Source: Chondrosia reniformis
Lineage: Eukaryota > Porifera > Demospongiae > Chondrillida > Chondrillidae
NCBI GenBank assembly: GCA_947172415.1
Contig: OX359202.1
Coordinates: 932,501-996,500, forward strand
Reading direction: 5' to 3'
DNA length: 64,000 nt
Shown here: positions 29,153 through 41,608 of the stretch, one piece after another
Layout: each line of letters opens with the position of its first letter
Numbering within the stretch: the stretch's first letter is position 1
The notes under the pieces: model-generated
What the model saw: only the letters and a program-made list of their open reading frames with translations
The model's database searches: none
What the model was told of the DNA's origin: nothing
Translations under genes and position numbers: made by a program

Positions 29153-29612
29153 CTCCAGTTAAGTGTTATTCAAGTTATGAAACAGCTAATTGCATCATTA
29201 TATTTCATGTATTTTCATTCTGTAGGATAATGGAGGAGCTGCTGTGTCTTGAGCTATTTTGTGAAATGCAAATTGTGTCTATGTATATGGTATATGCAGT
29301 TTGTTTTCTTGAAGTTGTTCATTTGACAGTTACTGTCTTATTTGACAAATGAGTTGTCTTACAATATTGTAACATGATTGCCTATGAATACATTAATATT
29401 CTTGTGACAAGTTGCATTAGTGTAGAATCCTTTAAACTCTTGCACAGTGCTTGCTGGATAGATTGGCCAAGGCACTGTGAGCAGTATTCACCCTACATTG
29501 GTGAATACAACAAACACAATATTGTATAGCTTAATAATAATGAATTATCAAACCACAAGTAATCATTTTCAAATATCATAATCAGTAGCCATGCAGGTTC
29601 TTTATTGTATAG

Positions 29613-29975
29613 CTCACTGAGGGAGTACATGACGTCCTGGTGGAAGTCACTTCTTCTTGAAGCCTACAAGGTTGTAAGACAGTTCTAGATGGATTAATTA
29701 TGGAGATGCTTCAGAGAGGAATGAAAAGTAGAGAAAAGGAGAAAGGTAGTGATGCTCACAGCGATACTGACGACTTAGAGGTGGTGTGTGATGACCTGCA
29801 AGAAGGTTTTCAGTCCTGGCTCTGTTTGGAACAAGTGCGAGTGACTGATGAGAGTGGTACACTGTTGTCTGTCTACCCATCCAGGAATGACCTGCAGTTT
29901 GATTTGTCTAGTGTTCTAGTACAGGGATTTTGCATGACTTTCAATTTAGAGCATTTTGTAGATTTATTAGATTAG
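29613..29975 (+). pseudogene. Broken duplicate of LRRC47 exon 3
   Basis: Copy of 27442-27762 with its intron acceptor (tattgtatag) still attached, so it was made by DNA duplication and not reverse transcription. The reading frame has a premature TGA at 29658-29660 where LRRC47 has CGA (a CpG-type transition). About 22 bp covering the normal stop are deleted, so the frame would run on for 13 residues beyond VQGF. Confidence 0.9.
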
Positions 29976-30261
29976 TGATTTTTTTGCAAATTTAAGTAAT
30001 AGAGACTGTAAATCATGTGTTGCTTAATGATGAACGGGTGAATACACATTACACAGACTGTATATATATATATATAGACGTTAACTACTTTTTCGCTTTA
30101 ATCTTTTGTTAATGTTTAACTGCTGCAGCTGGTTAGCGTGTGATTAAGATGCGATGCAGCTAAAAGAAATCCTTATTTTATTATGATTAAGAAAAGCTTC
30201 GGAGATATTCGACAGACGACTTCTTATCTTTTGGATGGCTCATCTTTTGATAATTTTAATT

Positions 30262-32927
30262 TGAGTGTCAGAATGCAAGGAAATGGCAGCATGGACGCGT
30301 TAAACTTAAATGTTCCCAAATATTGTTCATTCAGCATCTGTTTCCTCACATTGATCATGTGCTGAACAACATGCATAATTGTGTACTTAAGCATGCGATT
30401 AGACCCTTACCTTCAGTGCACTTTATGCAGTGCTAGTAGGAAGTGGATATGATAGCCAGTTGTGTGTGCCATCTCCCTCCTGGTTCTGCTGAATGTAACT
30501 GCAGCAGTTCGTGTATTCCGAATAGGTTCCTTCAACATTCAGAACTTTGCAGGCAGGAAGCTGCACAATCAGATGATTTGAAATGCACTTATTCAAGTGA
30601 GGCAGAGCAACTATCAATTATTATGAATTTTTGTATTAAAAAGAGGCCAGGGTAGGGTGTAAATGTTTGCCTACATGAAAATGGAGACAAGGGATATATA
30701 TATACTCTCATGAGTACTGATAAACACGTGTGTATCTGTCTTTTCCATTTATCAACCCAGCTCTGGCACTGTATAAATAATATTAATAATGCATATGCAT
30801 GCATACTGAACTTAGAGAAACTCCTAAATCACGCAATTATTATACAATCTTATATAAGCAGTCAACCCATGAAATTCATTCGAATTGAATGTAAATTAAA
30901 TTCCTGCATGTAATCATCTCTGCATAATTATGACACATGTTATCTATTTACAGTTTTGCAATAGCAGTGCATGATATTTTCTCTATGCGCTGCTGCAGGT
31001 AATCTGCCCATATAACCGTAGGTCTTCATGTGGAGCCAATTTTTGCAAGACTACCAGCTGTTGCTCTAGTTGAGCCAAATCCAGGGATTTATAATTACTG
31101 GTGAAAAAACTGTATCCTGCCATATTTTCTTCTGATCATAATTGGGCTACATTTGAAACCACACCAAGTCTACAGTGAACTGCATGGCCTTTGGACTGTC
31201 TACAACAAAATGAATACCAAGTTTAAGCTGCTGGGAGTGCACCGATATTTGGATATTTAAATGCTGCATGCTTGTGACTACTTTGGCAAACAGCTTCAGA
31301 AAACTCTTGTTCCAGCCACTGGATTCAAGTGGCTTATTCATAACAATATGTCTACAAATGTTGCCAAGAAGAGACGTGCTTATATGATATATTATTACCA
31401 TAGTTATAGCTGGAAATTTACTGTATAGGTGGTTCAAAGTTTGGTGGATTTCCTGAGAACTGCCAAACCACTAAATTAACCCTCCCCCCCCAAATTTTCC
31501 CATTATATGGTAGTCACCATAATTATTTATACATCCAGTTGCACCATATAATATATATTTGTTCATGCATGCAGCTGGAATGAATATCGAATTATATTAT
31601 GCATGAACGTGCTTTCTGCTGATTGCTAAGTATGCATGCATAAGCTAATGCATCGCTGTGACATATAAGTATTAGTTATACCACGGCGCTGAGGTGTAGC
31701 TTCTTAAATCCGGTTATATCACTGTTATGAAATTTAAACACAGGTGGTTGCCCCGGCAACGGAGTATATTTATGGTAATGTATACTTGTACATATGCAGG
31801 TTCATAGCTATTGGTTATTATATACATGCAACTTTGTGCTACCAATTAATGCACACATTGACGGGAACTTTAAATTTGCCACTGTTGTTGGTACACTCAA
31901 CAGGTACAATGGTCCTGTCCCTAGACAAGTGGTACAGTTTAATACAAGTCATCATACAAGGACATACAATGACAAAACACAATTATATTGTATGTCATAC
32001 AAGAATGGAATTACTAAGCTCTGTTAAAAAGTATACAAGTGCATGTACTTGCTATATAGTGAAGTGTCTAGTGCAAGTTGCATGCGCAATAATTATACTA
32101 TAATTATAATTAGGTATAATACATATCTGCATGAAACGATATACAATACATATAGTGTCAATATCACATTACATGTACTGTGAAGAATGATATTATTTGG
32201 AAGTGATATTGTGAAAGAATAAGAACTAAAATGCACTGTGAATCATTGTACTACCTATAGCTGTAATATAATTGGTACATATGTATTTACGGTAACCTCA
32301 TGGGGAGAACAGTTGATTGATTGCATGATTGATATTGAAGAATACACTAAATCTCATTCATGAATAATTATGTGAGACCTATAGCTAGGACAAATCAAAA
32401 GTTTCAAAGACAATAATTAGATATAAATAACATGTGCACTATAACTGTCTTGTGATGGCCAAATCATGTTTACTTTCTTACTGTATAACTACAAACTGAC
32501 TGTCTTGGATAGGCCATCACCGTCACACCACAACATGAATTAATTACAATTAGCAGTTCTGAACCACTTTCACTCTAGCAATGCAACAAGACCACTTCAT
32601 AGTGAGATCAATGCTTTCATGTATATATATACCATGACAAGCCACTGACTATTGACCCTTATACATGCTAAATCTCTATCATTATGTAATAATTATATAC
32701 CATGCACGCACATGCATGAATGAATTACATAAGAATCTGCTGCCGCACACACTTAATGCAGTCAATGTATATATATAGAAATGTGGTGAATGCACCATCA
32801 TCCACTACGTGTTATATAGTACTATGCTGTTAGCAGTTTAAACTGTCCTACAAAATGCATGAAACTACTATACCATGAGAGGGCTATGTAGCTATGAACA
32901 GCATCTATGCCAAATGCATCACTATAG
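30262..32927. other. Intergenic DNA without a recognised gene
   Basis: AT-rich sequence with short ORFs only, none with a recognisable domain. The stretch 30.96-31.45 kb looks like decayed repeat or coding DNA but I cannot assign it. Both flanking genes end here: LRRC47 on the plus strand and the VWA/SRCR gene on the minus strand. Confidence 0.7.
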
Positions 32928-35900
32928 TTACAGGCCCATGATGGCAGCAAGAACTGCCACCAGCACAGCAGAGAAGGTGGCACCTGTGAATGAGAATAGG
33001 TATACAGTAGTCACTTGAAATGTGAGACTCTGCATGTTTATGATTAAGAAAGCACAGTTTACTTTCTCGAAGTTTGAAATAGTGTAGATGGAATGGCTAT
33101 ATGAGCCCCTGCAGCTGCTGTCTTATATATACTTATCACACTAGTGCTACATTCCAAGACCACCTCTGTGGCTATATGCATGGATCAGTGGACATTAAAA
33201 CATTATATTATAGTAAAAACATTAAGTTACATACACCATGCACCATATTGTCCATGTATCACAGGATCAAATCTCAGGTTTCATAAAGCATGAAACCTAT
33301 TTGAAACTTTTTCAAAAGGTATGTAAAACTCGGAAAGGGGGCTGTTAAAATTTGAAACCCGTGAAATTAATCTGTTAGCACATTTTGAGCACCCTTTGAA
33401 ACCTGGCTGTTCAAGAAGTTTCAAATAGGTTTCATGCCATAGGAAACCTGAAATTTGATCCAGTGTACCATCACTGTTAACTATACATGCACCCTCACCC
33501 AAAGCGTTGGATGCATCACACATCACCACAACAATGCTGGAGAGGTCACAGGTGTTACTGCCAATGGGGTCCTGGCTGCAGGTCAAGATGGAGCTCTCTG
33601 TTCCGTCACACTGCACGTTCGAAGAGTGCACAGGCTGATGGGCAGCAGTTTTCTTTGCAGACACATTAAAGGTCACAGAATTGGTTTCAGGGAAGCCAAG
33701 CTGTGAGCATGCAACCCTGGTGTCAACAGAATCCCATCCCTCGCTGCAGATGCTGCCCCACTGCAAGTTGTAGTACATCTCCAAGAATCCATTGCTTACT
33801 GACTGTCCCCCTGCTGCTAGTCGCAGTGCTCCATCACGCAGTTCTACATCAAGTCATGATCATGATCATATACAATGTAACAGGGCAGCAATATAGCATG
33901 CAACTATAACATGTACATGACACTTCACTGTCATATTACGGCATGGTGTCCCATTACCATGGTAACCATGGGATGTTAGGTTTTTTCACATGATTTTATA
34001 TTGACATCAGAATGTACATGATGTCAACAGTTCCAAAATACATTCAAATTTCAAGTTTACATGCAATAATTGCAAAACACATTACATTTGTGTTAAATCT
34101 ATATATATTATGACTAGACAGCTACAAGTCCTGCATGCTAGCACTGTTCTCACCTTGCCCAGAGCAGACCACGCTAGCATGAAAGCAATTCCTCTCGGGA
34201 AGCGTAGGCGCATGGCAGTCAATAAGTTTCCTCTCATTTCCTGTGCAGTTGACGCCCACTTTCCACATTTGGGCATTTGAAATTTGAAAATAATTTTGTG
34301 TGGGAGCAGCCACTGCATACCCCAGCTCCAACTGCCTGCACACAACATCTGCATCTACAATGTCCCAAGAGTCATCACAAATAGTCTGCCAGTCTCCGTC
34401 CATGAATATCTCGACACGACCTTCATTGGGGCTGTTCCCATGTTGAAGACGCAGATTGCCACGAATGAAGGCTGCATGTGGTATGAAGTTGGCAGCTGTA
34501 CATAACCTACATAGCCTGAGCTGTCACATATTTGTATTATACAATTGCTACCAGAAGGCCTGTCCATCCATGTGCATGAGTACAGGGTATAGTTGATGTG
34601 CAGTCACTCACTCGCTCAATGTGGTAACATGTTATATAACATACAGTCGACTTCTGATATAACGAACACCAAAATCCCAGCATAACTGTTCTTTATAAAA
34701 GAAGTTCTTTATAACCAAATGTACTTTATTTGTATATAACAATACAAATAAACCACTCATCAGTGCAGTATGAATACAGTAAACAGCTGTAGAATGCTTA
34801 CAAAATTAAAATTACGTAAAATAGTAATATATTAATGGTACTCAGGGTGGACTTTTCAACTGAAAATTCATCACAAATACCCTTCTCCTTCCTCCCTTTA
34901 TCCACTTCATCCAGTAACTTCGGTTTAAGATTGATAAATAAAGCCGTTTTTGGCTTCACACATACATAATTATAAGTTAACACGTTCGTTATAATAGAAG
35001 TTTGTTTAGGGTTGTTTGTTATAAACAGAAGGAATTGAATGGATAGGAAATTGTTTTTGACAATCGTTCGTTATGACCCAAAATTCGTTATGAGCGAGTT
35101 CGTTATAAGTGGAGTTGACTGTATATATATATTGCATATTATACTATATGCATGTATGCATGAGCATATATAACTTCAAAGTGAGAGATCATATATATGT
35201 GGCTACCGTGGTTTACTCATGACATGACATGGGATTCGATATACTTCAAGCACACTAACTCTGTAAAACAGTCACATATATATACAAAGTCACTGCTTAC
35301 CAAAAGTGCCAGGATCATCGCCTGCAACAGTTGTAATGGTAAAGTTGTTCATTTCATTCAAACCAGAGACAGATGTAAACAAGGTGTGTGTCGTTGCATT
35401 GTCTGACACAGCTTGGCGAGCAGATCTACCATTTGATTGTATTCCTGTGGCCTCATTAAACATTTCTGGGGACACGTAATATGTTGTCTGCAACTCCGCA
35501 ACAAAGGTAAAGTCTGCTGTGGATTGTGTGGGGTTTCGAATGCTGAAGGATCCAAAAACATTTAAGGTGCCTACCTCCACCTGATACTGCAGGGTAACAC
35601 CCATATTCGCATCAAAGGGGTAAGTTATGTAAGTCTTTTCTCCCTGGGCAATTGTATGGGTAGATGCCTCATCTAGCTGACCAGTTTCAGGAGCTACAAG
35701 CCACACAGTGGAGGACTTAGTGCATACACACACATACATGTGTACATATAATATATATGAATGTGTACAGATTAGACATGCACTATACACCTTACATGGC
35801 ATGCAGAGTACTAACAGGACGTGTGTATTGCAGTAATGCAAATATATACAGAACTCACTGGTACACGTCTGTCTGGTTAATAGCAGCACACGTTGGTCAA

Positions 35901-38900
35901 AGTCAGCAGCGTTGAAGGAGCTGATGTAGAAACTGTAATCATAATACGGTGTACTGGCAATCGCCTGTAACTCTGCTGGGTTTGTGTTACCAATGCCAAA
36001 AGTGTACATGGATATTCCTGCTTCATGGACTCTGGCAGCTGCTGCAATAGTCAAGTCCGGATTATTAGATTGACCATCAGTGAGGAGGATGCCAACAGGA
36101 GCAACACTGCCTGCACTTGCTGCAACCAACTGTGCCACCATGAGGTCCAGAGCTGTATCAGTTGCCGTTCCACCACCGATGTACCTAATTAGTTGTACTT
36201 GAGTTGCTAAGTCGTTGAGATTGCGGGTGGATGCTAGTGGAATGATTACTGCAGGATCATCGCTGAAGCGGATAACACCAATTTTGGAGTCAGCTGTTGA
36301 GTTCAGTGAACGGATAACATTGCCTACAAAGGCTTTCATAATCTCAAAGTTACTTGAGCCAATGCTTCCAGAGGAATCCAAGATAAACATAACATTAAAA
36401 TCGCGTATGCAACCTGTGTATGAGAGAGAAAGGAAATTAAGCATGCAGGTGACTTCAAACAGCTGGATTATAGTAAACCGTAACTGAGCAACATGTAGAT
36501 TGATTCAACTACTCACTGATTGAAAAACTATCACGCAGATCTTCAAGAAAACCACGAAATAATCTGTTTACAGCTTCAATTGCTGACTGCAGGAAGCTTA
36601 GAATGGCATTAAGAATGGCATTAATCCCTCTGGAAATGCAGAGAGCTGCAGTGTCAATCAACTGTAATGATGAATTTGAAGTGACATTGGATCATGCAGT
36701 GACCACAATGCAGAGGCCACAAGATTGAGTACGTACAGTGTCACTATTTTTGTAACACATGCAAGAACGTGTATTAGTTATGACACTTCCAAGAAGGATA
36801 TGGCTGATTTATATAGAGCATGAGGGAACTAGGTGCCGGAAGGGTCAGTGCTTAGTCTGCCGTGAAAGCCCCTCACCCTCAGGAGGAAGGTATGGGTCTG
36901 GTTCCACTCATGCAATGTTTGGTATGGAGTGGGTAGAGTTAATTAACACCTACGCATGTTAATTACCACAAGATACTTATGTTCATAACTTAGCAAACAA
37001 CTTAAAACATTAATTTTTACGATGTTTCTTCTCGGATTAGTGCCGGAATTCAGGCACATTGTGTGAAGGACAGCATTAATATTGTCCTAAAAGTAAATAT
37101 AATATGTTTATGTTTAAAAAATTATTAATGAATTTGAAGATATTCTAGACCACCCCCACTATGCATGCAGGGCACTTAGGAAGGGACAGGAAGGTCTAGC
37201 AGCAGCAATGATTAGTTCACACCTTTTTAACTGATCAGATGCATTTGGCAGGAATTCCTGCTAATAGCACTCATTACGCATGGGAGACTCCTTTTGGAAT
37301 AAGGATTTCTTCTAACTGCGTCGAACTTATCTTTGTAAAGGTCCTCTAGACGCTCTAAAAGTCGAAAGATGAACCTTTACAAAGATGAGACTCCTTTTGT
37401 GGAAGGTTTGGATCGAGTGGACAACTGGAGGTACTATTTGTGATTCTATCCCAACAGATGGGCCAAACTGCTCCAACTATGCACGCAAGCCTTACTGTAG
37501 AATATTGCAATAATCTCTGTACACAAAAAGGTGTGGGATAGATAACGCTAAGGTGTGAACTCATTGTTACTGCTCCTAGACTGGCCCTTCCACTCATTGC
37601 CCTTGGTGGTTAGATGGGACAGTCTAGCGAGCCAAACTAATTGGTGGTTAGAGTATATACACAGTGTCATGCTTAGCTCACACGTCGGCATTACTGTACA
37701 CTTCACCAAAGTATGCAACTGTTATGCAGTGTAAAACTGATCTCTTGTATTGTATACATACCTGATTCACTGACAAACGGGAGAAAAAAACACTGAGCTT
37801 TGTCGACAACACATTGTACAATCCCAAGAGATTGGTGTAGCTGAACAGTATGTCAGTGCAGAAGCCATGACTGACATAGCATTCGGGGTGGCTATTGAAT
37901 GCATTTTCCCTCAGTTGCTCACAGTTGGCATTGCTCTCATACTCCATGCGGATTGCATCTATGAGACACCTCCTGACATTGTTGATCCATGTCTGGCCCT
38001 GAAGGACACAGAATGGCAGAATGGAGTTGATAATAGTAAGTACAAAAATGACAGGCAGACAAGAAGGCTCTGATGCCATGCTGCATTTTCAATGGCACTA
38101 ACGACCGCTATAATGCATGGCGGCAGAACAGGGGACCCTGCCGCGTGCTGATGGAACGTTCAGGAACACTTATTCGCGGATAGTTTGGCGATCGAGCCAC
38201 TTAGGTGTCGTCAAATTAATTAAGCAGTGTCGCATCCCCTTCCGCATTCTGCGCCCAACTCTATACTGCTAGCATCGGCGCAATCTCGCGCATGCTCGCT
38301 CCTTCGATCGTGTGTTACGTCTGTCGAATTGCAATACAGACAAATTCATCGGCCAAGTTATCATGCGTGCGCGGAGGGTAAAGGAGACAGCGAGCTCGAC
38401 AGTGTATAGAGACTGGCCAGACAGGGAGACAATATCCTTCGCTGAGGATGTATAGTAAAAACCAGATTCGTACAAACGATATCTCTCGTAACCTCTTAAA
38501 GGATCCTGTATTAACGTAAAAACAGATATCGTTGTTTTGGCATTTAGAAAAGCTTGCATGAATGGCTGCAAATAAACGAGTAGAACCGAAAATCGCTTCG
38601 TTGGTGATTAATGAGATTCCATCGAATTTCCTGTGCATGGCAAAAGATCGGGATCTGAAGTACACCAAGAAGATTATTATATTCCTTAAAAATCGGGCAG
38701 CCGTAACCTGAGAATTTTAATAAGGCCATTTCTACCGCTACCGGAAAAGCGGTGGTTACTGGTGCCACATAAATGCTCCTGCCACCTGGCGGTGTCTATC
38801 AGCAGGTTTGTGGCTAGTGCGGGTATCGGTCGGTGGAACTAGCGGGTTCATGGTCATTTGCTGCCACCGAAATACAGCCACTCCGTTTTAATAATATTAC

Positions 38901-39140
38901 TATAGTTACCGATGGCGTGAAGTCTCCACTGAGCGCTTCAAATTCGTTGCAGAAGTGGTACCCATATCCAACAGCATACCCCGAAGGGCCGCAGGGCATG
39001 TTTCTCTCGACGCATTCAGTGTAAAAGGAACAGTTGGCACTTTCGGCCAGGCTGATGCACTCGGCGGTCGGCTGACCCTCGACGATAACCAATGGAAAGC
39101 AGGTGGCGAACAGGAACAGATGTAGCAGGGTTAGCTTCAT
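32928..39140 (-). CDS. Secreted, probably GPI-anchored VWA and SRCR receptor (767 aa)
   Basis: Eight exons join in frame to 767 aa: 38910-39140, 37762-37998, 36517-36661, 35859-36413, 35301-35693, 34154-34495, 33499-33843, 32928-32983. Order: signal peptide (LLHLFLFATCFPLVIVEG); cysteine-rich domain with CVERNMPCGPSGYAVGYGYHFC, continued in exon 2 as GQTWINNVRRC and SHPECYVSHGFC; helical stretch; VWA domain with intact MIDAS start FILDSSGSIGSSNF and LLTDGQS; beta-rich region with an S/T-rich end; two SRCR domains (GRVEIFMDGDWQTICDDSW; LEMYYNLQWGSICSEGWDS). The last exon encodes only ATFSAVLVAVLAAIMGL, with no cytoplasmic tail, preceded by DASNALG. That is typical of a GPI signal, although a bare membrane anchor is possible. 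Likely role: cell-surface recognition or adhesion. The CGPxGYxxGYG domain recurs in invertebrate secreted proteins I cannot name with certainty. Confidence 0.88.
33262..33465. mobile_element. MITE with ~60-bp inverted ends in the last intron of the VWA/SRCR gene
   Basis: ggatcaaatctcaggtttca with gaaacctatttgaaactttt is mirrored at the right end (agtttcaaataggtttcatg, then gaaacctgaaatttgatcc). Relatives lie at about 47.46-47.62, 49.02-49.27 and 50.40-50.60 kb. Confidence 0.75.
34644..35121. mobile_element. Pogo/Tigger-like MITE (478 bp) in the VWA/SRCR gene
   Basis: TIRs cagtcgacttctgatataac gaac and its inverse (cagtcaactccacttataac gaac on the other strand) are flanked by TA on both sides (34642-34643 and 35122-35123). 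CAGT...TATAACGAAC ends are usual for pogo/Tigger elements. I see no transposase. Confidence 0.85.
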
Positions 39141-39293
39141 TCTTTTCCAGGCAGTCTACACACCCATCTAGTTAGTGAGGAACGTCGAAGTCTTATTGGG
39201 GCGAGATCGGCAACTTCCGGTATATATGTATGTATTATGTATGTATGTATGTACGGCTGTTTAGGCCACGAAGCGGTCCCGACGACCACGTAC

Positions 39294-39352
39294 ATGGCTG
39301 CTTTCGGCCCAGAACGACTGGCTCCATGCGGCGAAAACAAAATTGAATATCG
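39294..39352 (+). other. Possible orphan first exon, divergent from the VWA/SRCR gene
   Basis: ATG followed by 19 open codons (MAAFGPERLAPCGENKIEYR with the last codon split) and a good donor, CG|GTAAGT. It starts 153 bp from the VWA/SRCR start codon on the other strand. I found no convincing second exon; the acceptor near 39670 leads at once to a stop. It may be a non-coding or dead gene start. Confidence 0.2.
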
Positions 39353-41296
39353 GTAAGTGTTAAATAGAACTACTTGCAATTTCGTCAATGCCAAACTATA
39401 CTGGAAGCGTTCGTTTCGCTGGCATGCCAGACCACGTGCAAGACAAATCAAATACGCATGCCCAGTAATCTCAGCTTTGAAGATTTTAGTACAGTTTGCT
39501 GGAGTTCACCCTTTCGATTAACTTTATTATGTGTGATCAAAGTGAAAGCACAAGTAGGTCTACTGTTGATAAAATTGTATTTGTAACTGTTGCGATTCCA
39601 TTGTGTCAAGTGAATAAGTATTTTAATTTTTGTATCACATGATTTAGTATTTATTATACTTGTATTGCAGGAAATAAAACTATGCAAGAGCCTTGCTTGA
39701 AAGCAGGGTGCATAATAACTATAACAGCCTGTGTATATATGTATTGGAGGGATTAGTTGAAAGAGTATAATTGCGTCTGTGACATGCATAACATTAACAG
39801 GTATCGAATTTACATAAACTCCCGCGCACGTAGCATTTAGACATACTGCTACGAATTTAAAAGAACAGTAGATTTGCGCACAAAACTTGCTGCGAATTTA
39901 CACACACTTGTATCACTGATAATTGGTTTTTCGAATTCTTCTTTCTGCAATCAGGGCAAAGCCCCCTGGTCTTTGTTTTCTCCTCTAATTTTTCGTAATA
40001 CGATGGCTTCGGCCATATCAACGTTATTACTCTTGCCACTCAAGATGGCGCCCTAGCAACAGTAGGGTAAAGCGGGGAAAAACGGAACACAATTTACGAT
40101 TGCAATTTTGACACCGCACCGCAAACAAGCCATGATACCCAGGGGTTTGAATTTCTGTACAATACTAGAGGTAGTATTACTCTATCTACTAATAGTAAAA
40201 TCAATCTTGTCCGTTCGCTGCTACGAGTACCAGGCTTCATCTCGTATACACAATGTTATTTCCGGTCAAAATGGCGGGTGGGGTAAAACGGAACACAAGG
40301 GAACAGTTGGATTTAGAGTGCATCTCAGCATGAATTAAGGGTCTTCACAGATCAAACAGTCTTCGCATAACCTAATGATCTTTGGTTCCTGGCATGGCTT
40401 CCAAGATATAATGGAATGTCTTCTTGGTTGCGGCGAAATTTTAGCATGTGCTACAAGTTATTCAGTAATGATTATTGCGCTGTATTTTTGTGATGGTGCA
40501 CAGTTAACCCAAGCGTTTTGCATGCATGTATTCGCTGAAGGTTATACCTAAGTGTTCTACGATATGAAGTTGTTCGATTTATTCCTTGCTTCGTAAGAGT
40601 TGGTTGAATGCAAGTGTTCCGTTTTACCCCACGTTCCGTTTCCCCCCGCTTTACCCTATCTGTGATGAATATCGTTATCAGCTGTTCGTGAATAACTACT
40701 ATTGGATAGGCTACAACAGGGTAGCTGCTTGCATGGAATGGAATGAAGTCGCTGTCCTTGTATAAACATGTAGATGTCTTTGGTAGTCTCACTAACTAAT
40801 GTTAACTAATGTTAATCTGATAAACGAAACAGTGCCAGCCAATAGTCCACTGAGACAAACTGACTGTGTGCTGATGATATGGAATGTCATTGGTAAACTT
40901 ATAGGAGTGCATATGTGCACTATACACACACATATGCTCAAACACGTGTGTTTATGTAATGGTAAAGTGAAAGTGCAGTACAATCAAATTATGTGCAAAC
41001 ACTCCGTCATTGATAGAGTGATTATACAGATTCCCAATGTACAGCATGCGCTATAGTGTAGTATATAGCATATGCTACGCTTTGTACTAGTTGGATTCAT
41101 GGTGCATGGATGGTGGTTGCAGCAACAATAGATGCTGCTGAATGCATATAGATGTATAGTCAATTCTGTATAAGACACACTTTACTGTAGTGCAGAGCAA
41201 TGCAAAGCACACAACTATGAAACACTCACCACAAGACATCAAAACTGCTGTAGGCAGCCACATTCCTTGGCATGTGCTTCATATGCAGTGGATCCA
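39353..41296. other. Intergenic DNA; one MITE, no gene recognised
   Basis: Apart from the TA-flanked element at 40065-40656, only short ORFs without recognisable domains are present. A (tatg)n microsatellite lies just upstream at about 39226-39253. Confidence 0.6.
40065..40656. mobile_element. TA-duplicating MITE (592 bp)
   Basis: Ends gggtaaagcggggaaaaacg gaac and the inverse (gttccgtttccccccgcttt accc) lie next to TA at 40063-40064 and 40657-40658. Subterminal gggtaaaacggaacac (near 40280) and its inverse (near 40613) repeat the TIR motif. It is a Tc1/mariner- or pogo-type non-autonomous element. Confidence 0.85.
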
Positions 41297-41608
41297 CAAC
41301 ACCCACTCTGACTTCATTAGAAGCTATTCCAGGTCCGACCTTTAAAATATCGCTGGACCCTTTAGTGAAGCCTTGAGCTAGAAGGGACAAGACTTCTTGG
41401 AGTGAGTACTGCCTCGTCTTCCCCTTGGTTTGGGTGGAGCTGGGTTGCTGTGAGGCGGACAAGAGGCTGCCAATTAAGGCTGCCAGGCTACACCTGGAAG
41501 AAGGGGAAGACCCTTCCAGAGCCTTGAAGCAGGTCGACAGTATTGATTCTAGTTCTGAGGTGTAGAGTATCGGACAGACTGGGACTAACAGGGCTCCACA
41601 CTAGAGGG
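41297..41608 (-). pseudogene. Single-exon copy of HEATR5 (exon 17715-18023)
   Basis: This 312-bp block matches 17719-18030 with no length change and a few substitutions. It contains the exon with its acceptor AG and the ctagaggg of the intron, but stops short of the original donor. It reads SASQQPSSTQTKGKTRQYSL as in the parent gene, with no stop inside. Without a donor, and far from HEATR5, it is a dead exon. It abuts the left edge of segmental duplication B. Confidence 0.92.

Larger units (their letters stand above)
27409..30260 (+). repeat. Tandem duplication of LRRC47 last exon plus downstream DNA
   Basis: The segment starting at 27409 (agtagccatg, in LRRC47 intron 2) repeats from 29584. 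The second copy runs to about 30260, where similarity stops inside a MITE end. The first unit of about 2.2 kb holds LRRC47 exon 3 and ncRNA copy A; the second has exon 3 and about 300 bp of downstream DNA but no ncRNA core. The junction near 29583 falls at the tail of a SINE. Confidence 0.85.

Noticed and set aside
38269..38768. Overlapping minus-strand ORFs of 74-117 aa
   Set aside because: They lie within the first intron of the VWA/SRCR gene, between exons whose join is supported by matching domain halves and GT-AG sites.
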